From Alphaproteobacteria bacterium (GTDB lineage Bacteria > Pseudomonadota > Alphaproteobacteria > UBA2966 > CAIVPW01), in NCBI GenBank assembly GCA_947481575.1, contig CANKGV010000011.1, positions 1 through 64,000 on the forward strand: DNA of 64,000 bases, given 5' to 3'. The notes beneath the pieces are model-generated. The model was given only the letters and a program-made list of their open reading frames with translations. It was not told the origin of the DNA and searched no databases. This document shows positions 25,281-33,888 of the stretch, in pieces (position 1 is the first letter of the stretch; each line of letters opens with the position of its first letter). Made by a program: the position numbers and the translations under genes.

Positions 25281-26019
25281 CTCGATCCTGTCCGTGACCG
25301 GGCTGGTGAAGCGCTTCGGCGGCGTCGCCGCCAGCGCCGGCGTCGACCTGGCTGTGGCTTCGGGGGAACTCCACGCGATCATCGGCCCCAACGGCAGCGG
25401 CAAGACCACGCTCCTGTCCCAAATCTTCGGCGAGGTCCGCCCCGACGCAGGCGCCATCACCTTTGCCGGCCGCAATATCACCGGGACACCCATTCATACC
25501 CGCGTACTCATGGGAATCTCCCGCAGCTACCAGATCACCAGTAACTTCCCGTATGCCACACTCCGCGCCAACCTCGCCTTCGGCCTCCAATCCCATGCCC
25601 GCGTCGCCCACCGATTCTGGCGGCGCGCATCGCTTTCGGATGCAATGCAGGCCGAGGCCGACGCAATCCTCAAACAGGTCGGACTGAGCCATCGGGCCGA
25701 CACCCTCGTGAACGATTTGGCACATGGGGAACACCGGCAATTGGAACTGGCGCTGGCTCTCTCCACCCATCCGCGACTGCTGTTGCTCGACGAACCATTC
25801 GCCGGGTTGGGCGCGGCGGAAGGCAAGGCGATGGTGCGTCTGATCGCAAGTCTCAAGGGCACGCACTCGATCATCCTGGTGGAGCACGACATGGACGCAG
25901 TGTTCGCCCTCGCCGACCGAATCACGGTGTTGGCGGAAGGCCGCGTCCTGGCCACCGGATCCGGCGACGACCTTCGCACCAGTGCCGCCGTGCGCGCAGC
26001 GTATCTGGGGGAGCCATGA
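25273..26019 (+). CDS. LivG-type ABC ATPase
   Basis: The 248-residue nucleotide-binding subunit has Walker A GPNGSGKTT, the LivG-specific ISRSYQ segment, the signature motif NDLAHGEHRQLELAL (LAHGE in place of LSGGE), and Walker B LLLLDEPFAGL. The start is a GTG overlapping the LivM stop by eight bases. Confidence 0.94.
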   Translation: MSDSILSVTGLVKRFGGVAASAGVDLAVASGELHAIIGPNGSGKTTLLSQIFGEVRPDAGAITFAGRNITGTPIHTRVLMGISRSYQITSNFPYATLRANLAFGLQSHARVAHRFWRRASLSDAMQAEADAILKQVGLSHRADTLVNDLAHGEHRQLELALALSTHPRLLLLDEPFAGLGAAEGKAMVRLIASLKGTHSIILVEHDMDAVFALADRITVLAEGRVLATGSGDDLRTSAAVRAAYLGEP

Positions 26020-26708
26020 CGCTGCTGAGTCTCCTGCACGTGGAGGCAAGCTACGGTGGCGGGCGGGTGCTCAACGGCGTGAGCCTACGTCTAGCTGCGG
26101 GCGAGGTCGTCGCGCTGATGGGGCGCAACGGGATGGGCAAGACCACGACGGTGCGCGCGATCATGGGGCTCGCTCCGTGGATGCGTGGGCAGATCATGTT
26201 TGCCGGCCGCGACATCGGCCAGAGTGCGCCGCATCGCATCGCCCGCGCCGGCATCGGGCTCGTTCCGGAAGGCCGCCACGTTTTCGCGAACCTGACGGTG
26301 CGGGAGAACCTGATCGCCACGGCCCGCGCGGGCAGGGGCTGGTCGCTGGAACGGGTGTTGGAGTTGCTGCCGCAGCTCGGCGCACGCTATGGCGCGATGG
26401 CCCGAACCCTCTCGGGCGGCGAGCAGCAGATGCTGGCAATCGGGCGCGCGCTGCTGACCAACCCGTCGCTCCTAATCCTCGACGAAGCGACCGAGGGCCT
26501 GAGCCCTAAACTTCGCGATGAGATATACGCGTGCCTCGCTGCGGTGCGGCAGTCGGGAATGGCGGTGTTGCTCATCGACAAGCACGTGGCCGCGCTCAGC
26601 CGCCTAGCCGACCGCACGATCATCCTGGAAAAGGGCCGGGTGACCTGGGAAGGCACGGCAGCTGAATTGCCCAGCGATGCAACGGCGCTGAGCGCCCTAG
26701 GGCTCTAA
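26016..26708 (+). CDS. LivF-type ABC ATPase
   Basis: The 230-residue second ATPase has Walker A GRNGMGKTT, the LivF segment GIGLVPEGRHVF, the signature LSGGEQQMLAIGRAL, and Walker B LLILDEATEGL. It completes the order of binding protein, LivH, LivM, LivG and LivF. It converges with, and overlaps by four bases, the Sel1-repeat gene. Confidence 0.94.
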   Translation: MTLLSLLHVEASYGGGRVLNGVSLRLAAGEVVALMGRNGMGKTTTVRAIMGLAPWMRGQIMFAGRDIGQSAPHRIARAGIGLVPEGRHVFANLTVRENLIATARAGRGWSLERVLELLPQLGARYGAMARTLSGGEQQMLAIGRALLTNPSLLILDEATEGLSPKLRDEIYACLAAVRQSGMAVLLIDKHVAALSRLADRTIILEKGRVTWEGTAAELPSDATALSALGL

Positions 26709-27514
26709 CGCGCGGCGGGGGCCGCGGGGCGCGGAGTGATCGCCGCGGGCGCTCCAGCAGCGGGACGTTCCGGGGCGACAGGTGGCGCAGGTGGGACGAC
26801 CGGAACCTCGGCCACGGGGATCGCCGGGGGCGGCGGGGGTGGCGGGGGTGGCGCGATCTTCTTGGCAATGCGGGCGACAATTTCCGCCGCAGCGCGCTCA
26901 ACTTCGGGCGGGTTGGCGCCGGCCGCGGGACGCATGACGCCAGCGTGGTCCATGTCGAACATCAGACGCTCGGACTCGGCGAACTCTTCGCGCGTGAGCT
27001 GCTTGGCGATGCGGTCGCGATTGGCGGCGGCCTCGCCGTTGCCGAGCGCGGCGGACTCGGTGAACCAAAAATGCGCCTGAGCGCGGCTCATCGGCACGCC
27101 AGCGCCCGTCGCGTACAAGGTACCGAGATTGTTCTGCGCGTCAGCGTTGCCTGCTTGAGCGGCCTGGTGATAGAGGCGCACAGACTCCGGCACGTTGCGA
27201 ACGACGCCATTGCCGTCCTCGTACATCACGCCGAGCGCATAGGCTGCAGAGGCTTCACCAAGGCCGGCAGCGCGGGTGAACATTGCCGCGGCAGCGACGG
27301 GGTCGCGGTCCAAGCCGCGGCCATAGAGCAGCATGATTCCGATGCCGTAGTCGGCGTGCGTGTCACCGCCCTGGCTAAGCGGCACCCATTCGCGCAGCGC
27401 CGCGACGTAGTCGCCGGCATCGTAGAGTTTCTTGCCCGCGCCCCAATCTGCCGCGGTCGCAGCAGCGGTTAGGGCCAGACAAGCAAGCAGCGCGGCGGCG
27501 AAGGAACGCATCAT
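26705..27514 (-). CDS. Exported Sel1-repeat protein with proline-rich tail
   Basis: The 269-residue product has a signal peptide ending ATAA-D. About four Sel1-like (SLR/TPR) repeats follow (residues 25-170), seen as AMFTRAAGLGEASAAYALGVMYEDG and LYHQAAQAGNADAQNNLGTLYATG. The C-terminus contains nine consecutive Pro and an Ala/Pro tail. Such proteins are protein-interaction adaptors. The start overlaps the ubiX stop by one base (TGATG). Confidence 0.87.
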   Translation of the reverse strand: MMRSFAAALLACLALTAAATAADWGAGKKLYDAGDYVAALREWVPLSQGGDTHADYGIGIMLLYGRGLDRDPVAAAAMFTRAAGLGEASAAYALGVMYEDGNGVVRNVPESVRLYHQAAQAGNADAQNNLGTLYATGAGVPMSRAQAHFWFTESAALGNGEAAANRDRIAKQLTREEFAESERLMFDMDHAGVMRPAAGANPPEVERAAAEIVARIAKKIAPPPPPPPPPAIPVAEVPVVPPAPPVAPERPAAGAPAAITPRPAAPAAR

Positions 27515-28125
27515 CAGACCGTGCGGCGCGGAAATGCGCGCACCGGGCGCTGTCCTTCTCCGTCCGGTTCGCCCCAGCGGCGCACGAGCTGGTTGTCGAT
27601 GCCGAACAGGTCGAGGACGCGGCCAACCGTTTGATCCACCATCTCGGCGATCGACGCGGGCCACGAGTAGAACGCAGGAACCGGCGGGAAGATGACTGCA
27701 CCCATTTCGGCCGCCTGGGTCATCGAACGCAAGTGCCCGACGTGCATCGGAGTTTCGCGCACCATCAACACGACCCTGCGGCGCTCCTTGAGCGCGACGT
27801 CAGCGGCGCGCGACAGCAACGTGGCGGTGACGCCCGTAGAAATCTCGGACAGGGTCTTAATTGAGCACGGCGCGATGACCATTCCGAGGGTACGGAACGA
27901 ACCGCTGGCGATCGGCGCACCAAGGTCCCCGACGGGGTGGACGACATGCGCAAGTGCATGGACATCCGCGATCTTGCGGTCGCTCTCCGTCGCAAGCGTC
28001 GTCTCGGCGGCCTTGCTCATAACCAAGTGAGTCTCGATCGGGCCGAGCTTGAGAACTTCGAGGATGCGTAGCCCGTAGGCGATACCCGAGGCCCCTGTTA
28101 TGCCCACCACCAGACGTTCGACCAT
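27514..28125 (-). CDS. ubiX: Flavin prenyltransferase UbiX
   Basis: The 203-residue enzyme attaches a dimethylallyl group to FMN, making the prenyl-FMN cofactor of UbiD decarboxylases used in ubiquinone synthesis. Family motifs are VGITGASG at the N-terminus, VIAPCSIKTLSEI in the middle, and RRRVVLMVRETPMHVGHLRSM, with PPVPAFY near the C-terminus. No ubiD is in the window. Confidence 0.95.
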   Translation of the reverse strand: MVERLVVGITGASGIAYGLRILEVLKLGPIETHLVMSKAAETTLATESDRKIADVHALAHVVHPVGDLGAPIASGSFRTLGMVIAPCSIKTLSEISTGVTATLLSRAADVALKERRRVVLMVRETPMHVGHLRSMTQAAEMGAVIFPPVPAFYSWPASIAEMVDQTVGRVLDLFGIDNQLVRRWGEPDGEGQRPVRAFPRRTV

Positions 28126-28147
28126 GCCGGCGTCTCCCGCTTCCGGA

Positions 28148-28693
28148 TTAGCTCGCGGCAGTATCGCCGTACTTGGCGATCGCGTGTTCGAGCGACTCGA
28201 TCAACTCACGGCCGATTCCGCCGCCGTCACCGGACACGTGGCCGTTGATCACGGCGCGCATCGTGTCGATATGCGCTTTCAGGATTTCGAGGTGGTTGTC
28301 GGTGACGAGCACATCGCGCTGCGTGAAGTCGTTCAGCGACTTGCCGATCGCGGAAATCAGCGGATAGCCGAACGTGCCGCCTTGACCCTTCAACTCGTGG
28401 GCGATGGCGCCAACGCGCTTGAAATGCTTGGTGCGCTCGATGGGTTGCTTTTCCTTAGCACCCTTCAATTCGTCGACCAGTTCGACCAAGGTCTTGCGCA
28501 CCCACTCCGGGTATTCCTCCTCGGCCTTCTTCATCTCGGCCAAGGCCTTTTCCAGCACCTCGGGCGACACTGACCCGGCTTCGCCACGCTTGGCGCCGCC
28601 AACTTTGCTCTGCAGCTTGTTGCGCAGACGAATGTAGCGGACCTTGGGCTTCGGCTTCTTGCCCTTCGGATCGGTCGGTTCAGCGATCGTCAT
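28148..28693 (-). CDS. Hpt (histidine phosphotransfer) domain protein
   Basis: The 181-residue product has a Lys-rich N-terminus and a helical core with the Hpt motif AIAHELKGQGGTFGYPL, His99 being the predicted phosphorylated residue. It should relay phosphate between a hybrid kinase and a receiver. It overlaps the neighbouring receiver gene by 14 bases, so the two are made together. That receiver lacks the acceptor Asp. Confidence 0.8.
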   Translation of the reverse strand: MTIAEPTDPKGKKPKPKVRYIRLRNKLQSKVGGAKRGEAGSVSPEVLEKALAEMKKAEEEYPEWVRKTLVELVDELKGAKEKQPIERTKHFKRVGAIAHELKGQGGTFGYPLISAIGKSLNDFTQRDVLVTDNHLEILKAHIDTMRAVINGHVSGDGGGIGRELIESLEHAIAKYGDTAAS

Positions 28694-29231
28694 AGATGAT
28701 CTCGATCTCTTCCTGAGGCATCACCCGCCGCTCCGCACCTTGCCGCGGCACGGCCTGCCGCCGCCGGTCGGGCCCGAAGTACTCGCTCGTCAGTACAAAC
28801 TGGCGCGGACGATCCACCAACACCATGACCCGCTTCAGTAGCGTATCGACCGAGTACGGCTTGGCCAGGAACTCGGTGGCGCCAAGGTCGCGTGCCTCGC
28901 CCACTTTGATTGAATCGCCATAGCCCGACACCATGATGAATGGAATGAACCGGTCAGGCGAATCCTTGCTGCGCCGAATCCACTTGAGGAGCATAGCGCC
29001 GTCGACCGGCGCCATCTGCCAATTCGAGAACACGATATCGATTGAGGATACCCCTGCCTCCGCCGGGTTCTCTTTGACCTTGCGCAACAGTTCGATGGCC
29101 TCGCCACCGTCCTTTACCGTGAGCACGTTGCCCATGCCGATGGCATACAGCAACGTCCGCAGCATGGACCGCATGTATGGATTGTCCTCGACCACGAGGA
29201 CGGTAAACACGCCGAAATTGTAATTGGCCAT
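28680..29231 (-). CDS. Receiver-domain protein lacking the phospho-Asp
   Basis: The 183-residue protein has a CheY-like receiver (residues 8-130): the acidic pair Glu15/Asp16 in VVEDN, the switch Ser in MVSGYG and Lys in LAKPYS are present. The position of the phospho-Asp is Asn70 in VFSNWQM. It should therefore not be phosphorylated in the normal way. The C-terminal 50 residues are Arg-rich with FGPDRRRQ. No output domain is seen. It overlaps the Hpt gene, so it may bind that protein without accepting phosphate. Confidence 0.85.
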   Translation of the reverse strand: MANYNFGVFTVLVVEDNPYMRSMLRTLLYAIGMGNVLTVKDGGEAIELLRKVKENPAEAGVSSIDIVFSNWQMAPVDGAMLLKWIRRSKDSPDRFIPFIMVSGYGDSIKVGEARDLGATEFLAKPYSVDTLLKRVMVLVDRPRQFVLTSEYFGPDRRRQAVPRQGAERRVMPQEEIEIIYDDR

Positions 29232-29320
29232 GAGGGCAAGGCTACTGAGCTAACAAGAATTACCCCAAACTGACGCACGGCGCGGCGAAGCGCAATATTA
29301 CATCTCGCTACAAGTGCATT

Positions 29321-29617
29321 TCAGGATGGCTCGAACAACCTCCGGTCGAGCAGGGCGTTCACCGAGACCAACTTTCGCTCGCGCGGATCGTCAACCTGGA
29401 CCAGGCGGGCATACCGCAGGCCGTCGGTGCCGACGATAACGTCCTCCAGTATCCAGTTTACGCGTGAGACTCGGCCGAACCCATTTGTGCCGGCGGCGCG
29501 GTAGCGCTGCCCCAACACCAATTCGTCCTTCTTTCGCCGCAAGCCGATCACTTGGTCCCTCTCGCCTTCCACCAGTGTCTTCCCGTTCACCAGAGACCAC
29601 GCTGGTCGAGCCAACAA
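29321..29617 (-). CDS. Hypothetical protein
   Basis: The 98-residue product has no recognised domain. It contains a likely small beta-barrel pattern with LGQRYRA, WILEDVIVGTDGLRYARLVQVDDP and RKLVSVNALLD. The start is one of two adjacent TTG codons next to a GGAGG. It is similar in style to short conserved proteins I recall from Rhodospirillales, but I cannot name it. Confidence 0.55.
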   Translation of the reverse strand: MLARPAWSLVNGKTLVEGERDQVIGLRRKKDELVLGQRYRAAGTNGFGRVSRVNWILEDVIVGTDGLRYARLVQVDDPRERKLVSVNALLDRRLFEPS

Positions 29618-29710
29618 CGGCCTCCAGCGCGGGACCCGACGGGGGTCACAAATGGACGTTTAGGCGCGGACTAGGGCGCGCAGTGGGCAGGCGCGAGGCG
29701 GGATCGTGGC

Positions 29711-30193
29711 CTAGAAGTCTTTGGCGGCGATGGGGGCCAACGTGGCACCTTCGCGCGGCACCGGCACGAGGTCGGTAATGAATCCCATGAAGCGGTCGCC
29801 ATCGAACGCGAGGGTCAATATCTGCGTATTTCGCATGAAGATGGTGTCTGGCCCAAATAGGGTCTTGTCACCTTCCCACGTTTCGCCGGCAGCGTAGCGC
29901 AGATCGTAGGATCCGACCGCCATGCGCAAGTCGATGGTTTCGCCGGCCGCCAGCATCGCGACCAGGATGTCCCTTCCGGTGGCAACGTCGCGAACCTTCA
30001 CAAAGTAGTTCGCTCGGCGGTCGCCGCGAATCTTCACCGGACCTGGCCCGTCGGGCGGCGCCTTCAGAATACGAGTGCTGAACGTAGTCGTATCGGGAGA
30101 GGCCCCGATGACGCCGTAGACCCAAGCCCCGGCCGCAGCAACCACAAGGGCCGCCACAGCAAACCACATCGGGGTTCGACCGGAGGTTGCCAT
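29711..30193 (-). CDS. Membrane-anchored hypothetical protein
   Basis: The 160-residue product has one transmembrane helix near residues 9-28, then an extracytoplasmic beta-rich domain. A recurring pattern in it is NYFVKVRDVATGRDILVAML, GETIDLRMAVGSYDLRYAAGETW and LFGPDTIFM. I recognise the layout from uncharacterised proteins but know no function. It sits 41 bases after the stop of the large oxidoreductase on the same strand. Confidence 0.65.
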   Translation of the reverse strand: MATSGRTPMWFAVAALVVAAAGAWVYGVIGASPDTTTFSTRILKAPPDGPGPVKIRGDRRANYFVKVRDVATGRDILVAMLAAGETIDLRMAVGSYDLRYAAGETWEGDKTLFGPDTIFMRNTQILTLAFDGDRFMGFITDLVPVPREGATLAPIAAKDF

Positions 30194-30234
30194 CTCGGGC
30201 GCAGTGTATGCGATTTCGCGCCGGTGATCCGGGA

Positions 30235-33200
30235 TCACGCGACCTTGGTGCGGACCTTGAGCGTCACCAGGCAGCGATCCACCCACTGCGCCGTGAGTTT
30301 CTCTTGGACCGAGTTCTGGCGCAGCCGTTGCGCCAATGCGGCGAAGTCGACGTTGTCCAAATCCTGGTCCTGGTTGAAGCAAGAGAACACCACCTTGCGC
30401 TCGCCCGTCTTGGGATCGACGTGGGGCTGCAGGCACTGAGCGCATATCTCTTTCATCATGCACTGCATCGGCGAGTTGATGCTGGCGATAGCTGCGTGGT
30501 TCAGCTTGAAGTACGGCTTCAACTCCCCGTGGCGGGCCGCGCCCACGGCGGCCATCATCCGGTCGGAGCCGATAGTGATAATTCGGTCGACCGCAGACAG
30601 AGGTATCGGCGCGGCACCGAGTTCGCCGGTGGCGTACGCTTTCATGGCGCGAACGATATTGCCGACGAACGCGAAGTCGCCCGGACGGCCAGGCACGAAC
30701 ATCGGGCCCTGGTCCGCACACCACACAATAGTGTCGGCAGCGGCCTCGATGTCACGCACCTTGAAGCGGTCGGCCGGGTTGCGGTAGCCGGCGAAGTACA
30801 ACACACGGCTGCCGGCAGCGCGCAGAGCACGCCCGATGGAGAACAACACGGCATTGCCGAGACCACCACCCGCGAGCAGCACGGTCTCCCCTGCGGGAGT
30901 GTGGGTGGGCTCGCCGGTGGGACCCATCAGCACGATCGGCTCGCCGGGCTTCAGCAACGCGCACAGGTCGCTGGAGCCGCCCATTTCGAGGACGATTAGG
31001 CTCACGAGGCCCTGGTCCGGATCGACCCAGGCGCCAGTGAGAGCGAGGCCCTCCATGGCGAGCGTCGTGCCATCGGCCCGCGGGGCGAACGTCTCAAAAT
31101 TCTGCAGGCGGTAGAACTGGCCCGGGCGGAACTGACGCGCTGCGGCCGGCGCCTTCACGATGACTTCAATGATGGTCGGCGTCAGGCGGTTCACCGCGTG
31201 AACCGTGGCACGGTAGTCGCGCTGCAGGCCCTCGAAGAACGCACGCTCGGACTTGGCACCGGCAGGATTCACACGCGCCAGCATCGCCGAGACAACCGGG
31301 TAGCCTTGTTTGGCGCTCGCCATGGCACTGACAACGTTGCCGGCAAACGATGGGTGCAGGTCCCCGAAGAAGCTGACCGACCGGCCATCGGGCCGCACGT
31401 TGGCCAATACCTGAACTACGCCCGGCTTCTTGACCCGTTCAGGCGTCACCGGCTTGCCGTCCACGTCGACGGCACGGAAGTAGCGGCCATCGAGCGTGAG
31501 CGTGCCCGGTTCTTCGCGCGCCAGGACGGTGTTGGGCTGGGTGCCCGCGGCAATCAGCACGGTGCGTGCCGGGAACCGCTCGGTGGTCTCGGTAGTGATC
31601 CATTCCTGACGCTCGTCGCGGGTGCGCTGCTGGCGCGAGAGGGTGACCGCCTCGGCGTGGCCAAAGCGGTCCAACTCGATTGATACCGGTGAGAGGTCTT
31701 CGGCGAAGAGCACGCCTTCTTCGAGGGCTTTGCCGACTTCCTCGTGATTCAGCGTGTAGCTCGGCGAGTCGATCAGGCGCTTGCGGTAGGCGATCGTGAC
31801 CCCGCCCCACTTCACGAGCAGTTCCCGTACGCGCGCTGTGCGGCCTTCCTTGGCCGCCGTTGCACGCTCGACGCGAATGGCGCGTGCGTGGCCGAGGAAT
31901 TCGTCAGCGATGATCTGTTCTTCTTCGTCCCAGCGCGCGCGAACCTTCGCCTCGCCGCGCTCGGCCACTAGGCGCTCGTACCGCGACAGGAACTTTTCCA
32001 CCTGCCCTGGGTAGTAGGCGAGCGACTCGGTGGCGGTATCCACCGCGGTTAGGCCGCCGCCAATCACGACCACCGGCAGACGGACCTGCATGTTCGCGAT
32101 TGAATCCTTGCGGGCGGCGCCGGTGAGTTGCAAGGCCATCAGGAAGTCCGAGGCCGCGCGGACGCCGCGCGCGAGGCTGTTGGGAAGCGGAAGCACGGTG
32201 GGCTTGCCGGCGCCCATGGCGAGGGCAACGTGGTCAAAGCCCATGGCGAATGCCTGGTCGACCGAGAGCGTACCGCCAAGCCGCACTGCGCCAAGCAGGG
32301 TGAACTCGGAGCGGCGCTCCAACAGAAGCCGGATCACCTTCAGGAAGTTCTTGTTCCAGCGGACTGTGATGCCGTACTCGGCCACCCCGCCGAAGCCGGC
32401 CATGACACGGTCATCAAGGGATTCGTACAGGTCGGTCACGTCGCGAATGGCGCGGAATCGCACGCGACTGCCATCCGCGGCGACGCCCGAGATCTCGGGC
32501 GGCAACGGCTCGATCTTGAGACCGTCGACCCCGGCGACCGCGTGGCCGTCATTCATCAGGTGGTGTGCGAGCGTGAACCCGGCGGGACCCATGCCCGCAA
32601 CTAGGACACGCTTGCCGGTCGAGGCCTTAGGGGACGGACGATGGAGGTCTAGCGGGGTCCAGCGGGTGAGCAACGAGTAAATTTCAAAACCCCAGGGCAG
32701 TTCCAGCACGTCCTTGAGGATGCGCGTTTCCGCCTGCGGAATGTCGACCGGTTCCTGCTTTTGGTAGATGCAGGCCTTCATGCAGTCGTTGCAGATGCGG
32801 TGGCCGGTGCCCGCCACCATCGGGTTGTCTACGGTGGCAATCGCCAGCGCCGACAGGGAGTGACCCTCGGTCTTGGCGGTATGCATCTCGGAGATGCGTT
32901 CCTCGAGCGGGCAGCCGTTCAGCGTGACGCCGAAGTGACTCTTTTTGAATGGAGCGGCGGTGGCCGGTTGGCCCGCGGGTGCTTTGTCGCGCAGTCCGCG
33001 CGAGCAACTGTCTTTGCCCTGGTTGTGGCAGAAGATGCAGTAGTGGGCGTGGTCCAGCGCGTGGGCCAGGTCGTGACCCGGATCGGTGAGGGCAAATCCC
33101 TCGCGCTCGCGCAAATGTTCTTCGCCGAGGGCCCACGCGGCCACGCCGGTCGGGCCGACCGGTTGCTCGATTAGCGGCAGGAGATGCTCCGGCTCAGTCT

Positions 33201-33795
33201 TGTGCGGTACCTTGAACAAGATGCCGCCTTGGTGCTTCTCCACGCCAGCCGGCGCCAAGGTTGCCCATGCGGCATAACGAGCGGCGACGTCGAGATCTTC
33301 TGCGTGCTCAGCCTCGTGCTCGTTCCACGCGTTGACGATGCGGGCGAAGGCAAGTTCGAACTCCGCGGCGGGCAGATTCGCGTTAGCCCGGCGCTCGAAC
33401 TCCGCTAACAGGGCGGCCCCGTCGAACGACGCCGGATCAGGGTATTTCTTCACGGCCCTGCGCTGCACGAACAGGCGCTTGCACAGGTACAGCGGCGTCA
33501 GCGCGTGGATGTGTTCCGCCAGGGCCCGCGACTCGGCCTCGATGCCGAACAGCTTGGCGACGAAGTCATCGAGATGCGGGGCGGCGGCAATCATCAATGC
33601 CGAGTGCTGGGCGCGCTCTACCGATCCCGGCGCGGCGCGACCCGCGACCAGTTGCGTGTGCAGCGCTGGGTCAGCGCCGGCGAGCCACGTCAGGAACGCG
33701 GCATCGATCCGCGCGACACCGCCGCCGTCATACAGGTCGGAAAAGCGGAAGCCGAAACCCAGTGCGAGGTCTGTGTTGGGTGAATGCATTGCCAT
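30235..33795 (-). CDS. Giant single-chain NfnBA-like flavin/iron-sulfur oxidoreductase
   Basis: The 1186-residue cytosolic protein has an unrecognised N-terminal region (1-240) and then a GltD/NfnB-like part: Cys253, Cys256, Cys264 and Cys295, and Cys335, Cys338 and Cys342, could hold two [4Fe-4S] clusters. The FAD motif is VLVAGMGPAG (397-406) and the NAD(P)H motif VVVIGGGLTAVDTA (575-588). An NfnA/PyrK-like part follows with RPGQFYRLQNF (890-900), a second nucleotide fold at LLAGGGLGNAV, and a [2Fe-2S] set Cys1112, Cys1118, Cys1121 and Cys1139. This is the domain content of NADH-dependent ferredoxin:NADP oxidoreductase in one chain. Electron bifurcation is an inference; no ferredoxin gene is adjacent. 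Confidence 0.85.
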   Translation of the reverse strand: MAMHSPNTDLALGFGFRFSDLYDGGGVARIDAAFLTWLAGADPALHTQLVAGRAAPGSVERAQHSALMIAAAPHLDDFVAKLFGIEAESRALAEHIHALTPLYLCKRLFVQRRAVKKYPDPASFDGAALLAEFERRANANLPAAEFELAFARIVNAWNEHEAEHAEDLDVAARYAAWATLAPAGVEKHQGGILFKVPHKTEPEHLLPLIEQPVGPTGVAAWALGEEHLREREGFALTDPGHDLAHALDHAHYCIFCHNQGKDSCSRGLRDKAPAGQPATAAPFKKSHFGVTLNGCPLEERISEMHTAKTEGHSLSALAIATVDNPMVAGTGHRICNDCMKACIYQKQEPVDIPQAETRILKDVLELPWGFEIYSLLTRWTPLDLHRPSPKASTGKRVLVAGMGPAGFTLAHHLMNDGHAVAGVDGLKIEPLPPEISGVAADGSRVRFRAIRDVTDLYESLDDRVMAGFGGVAEYGITVRWNKNFLKVIRLLLERRSEFTLLGAVRLGGTLSVDQAFAMGFDHVALAMGAGKPTVLPLPNSLARGVRAASDFLMALQLTGAARKDSIANMQVRLPVVVIGGGLTAVDTATESLAYYPGQVEKFLSRYERLVAERGEAKVRARWDEEEQIIADEFLGHARAIRVERATAAKEGRTARVRELLVKWGGVTIAYRKRLIDSPSYTLNHEEVGKALEEGVLFAEDLSPVSIELDRFGHAEAVTLSRQQRTRDERQEWITTETTERFPARTVLIAAGTQPNTVLAREEPGTLTLDGRYFRAVDVDGKPVTPERVKKPGVVQVLANVRPDGRSVSFFGDLHPSFAGNVVSAMASAKQGYPVVSAMLARVNPAGAKSERAFFEGLQRDYRATVHAVNRLTPTIIEVIVKAPAAARQFRPGQFYRLQNFETFAPRADGTTLAMEGLALTGAWVDPDQGLVSLIVLEMGGSSDLCALLKPGEPIVLMGPTGEPTHTPAGETVLLAGGGLGNAVLFSIGRALRAAGSRVLYFAGYRNPADRFKVRDIEAAADTIVWCADQGPMFVPGRPGDFAFVGNIVRAMKAYATGELGAAPIPLSAVDRIITIGSDRMMAAVGAARHGELKPYFKLNHAAIASINSPMQCMMKEICAQCLQPHVDPKTGERKVVFSCFNQDQDLDNVDFAALAQRLRQNSVQEKLTAQWVDRCLVTLKVRTKVA

Positions 33796-33859
33796 GCGCC
33801 GCTAGGGGCGCCCACCAATCTGGCCGGCCGATTCCGGCACCGTTGTGCTGTGAACTAAC

Positions 33860-33888
33860 GCTGATTGGACCGAAGGTCCAGAATCAGC
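33860..33888 (-). terminator. Hairpin at the end of the MBL gene
   Basis: GCTGATT pairs with AATCAGC and inner GGACC with GGTCC around a three-base loop, with a two-base bulge. It overlaps the stop codon of the MBL hydrolase. Only a weak T-containing stretch follows on the minus strand. Confidence 0.45.

Noticed and set aside
29711-30724. Longer 337-codon form of the membrane-anchored hypothetical
   Set aside because: The upstream part lies antisense-free but out of frame inside the large oxidoreductase gene; the ATG at 30193 gives a normal membrane anchor.
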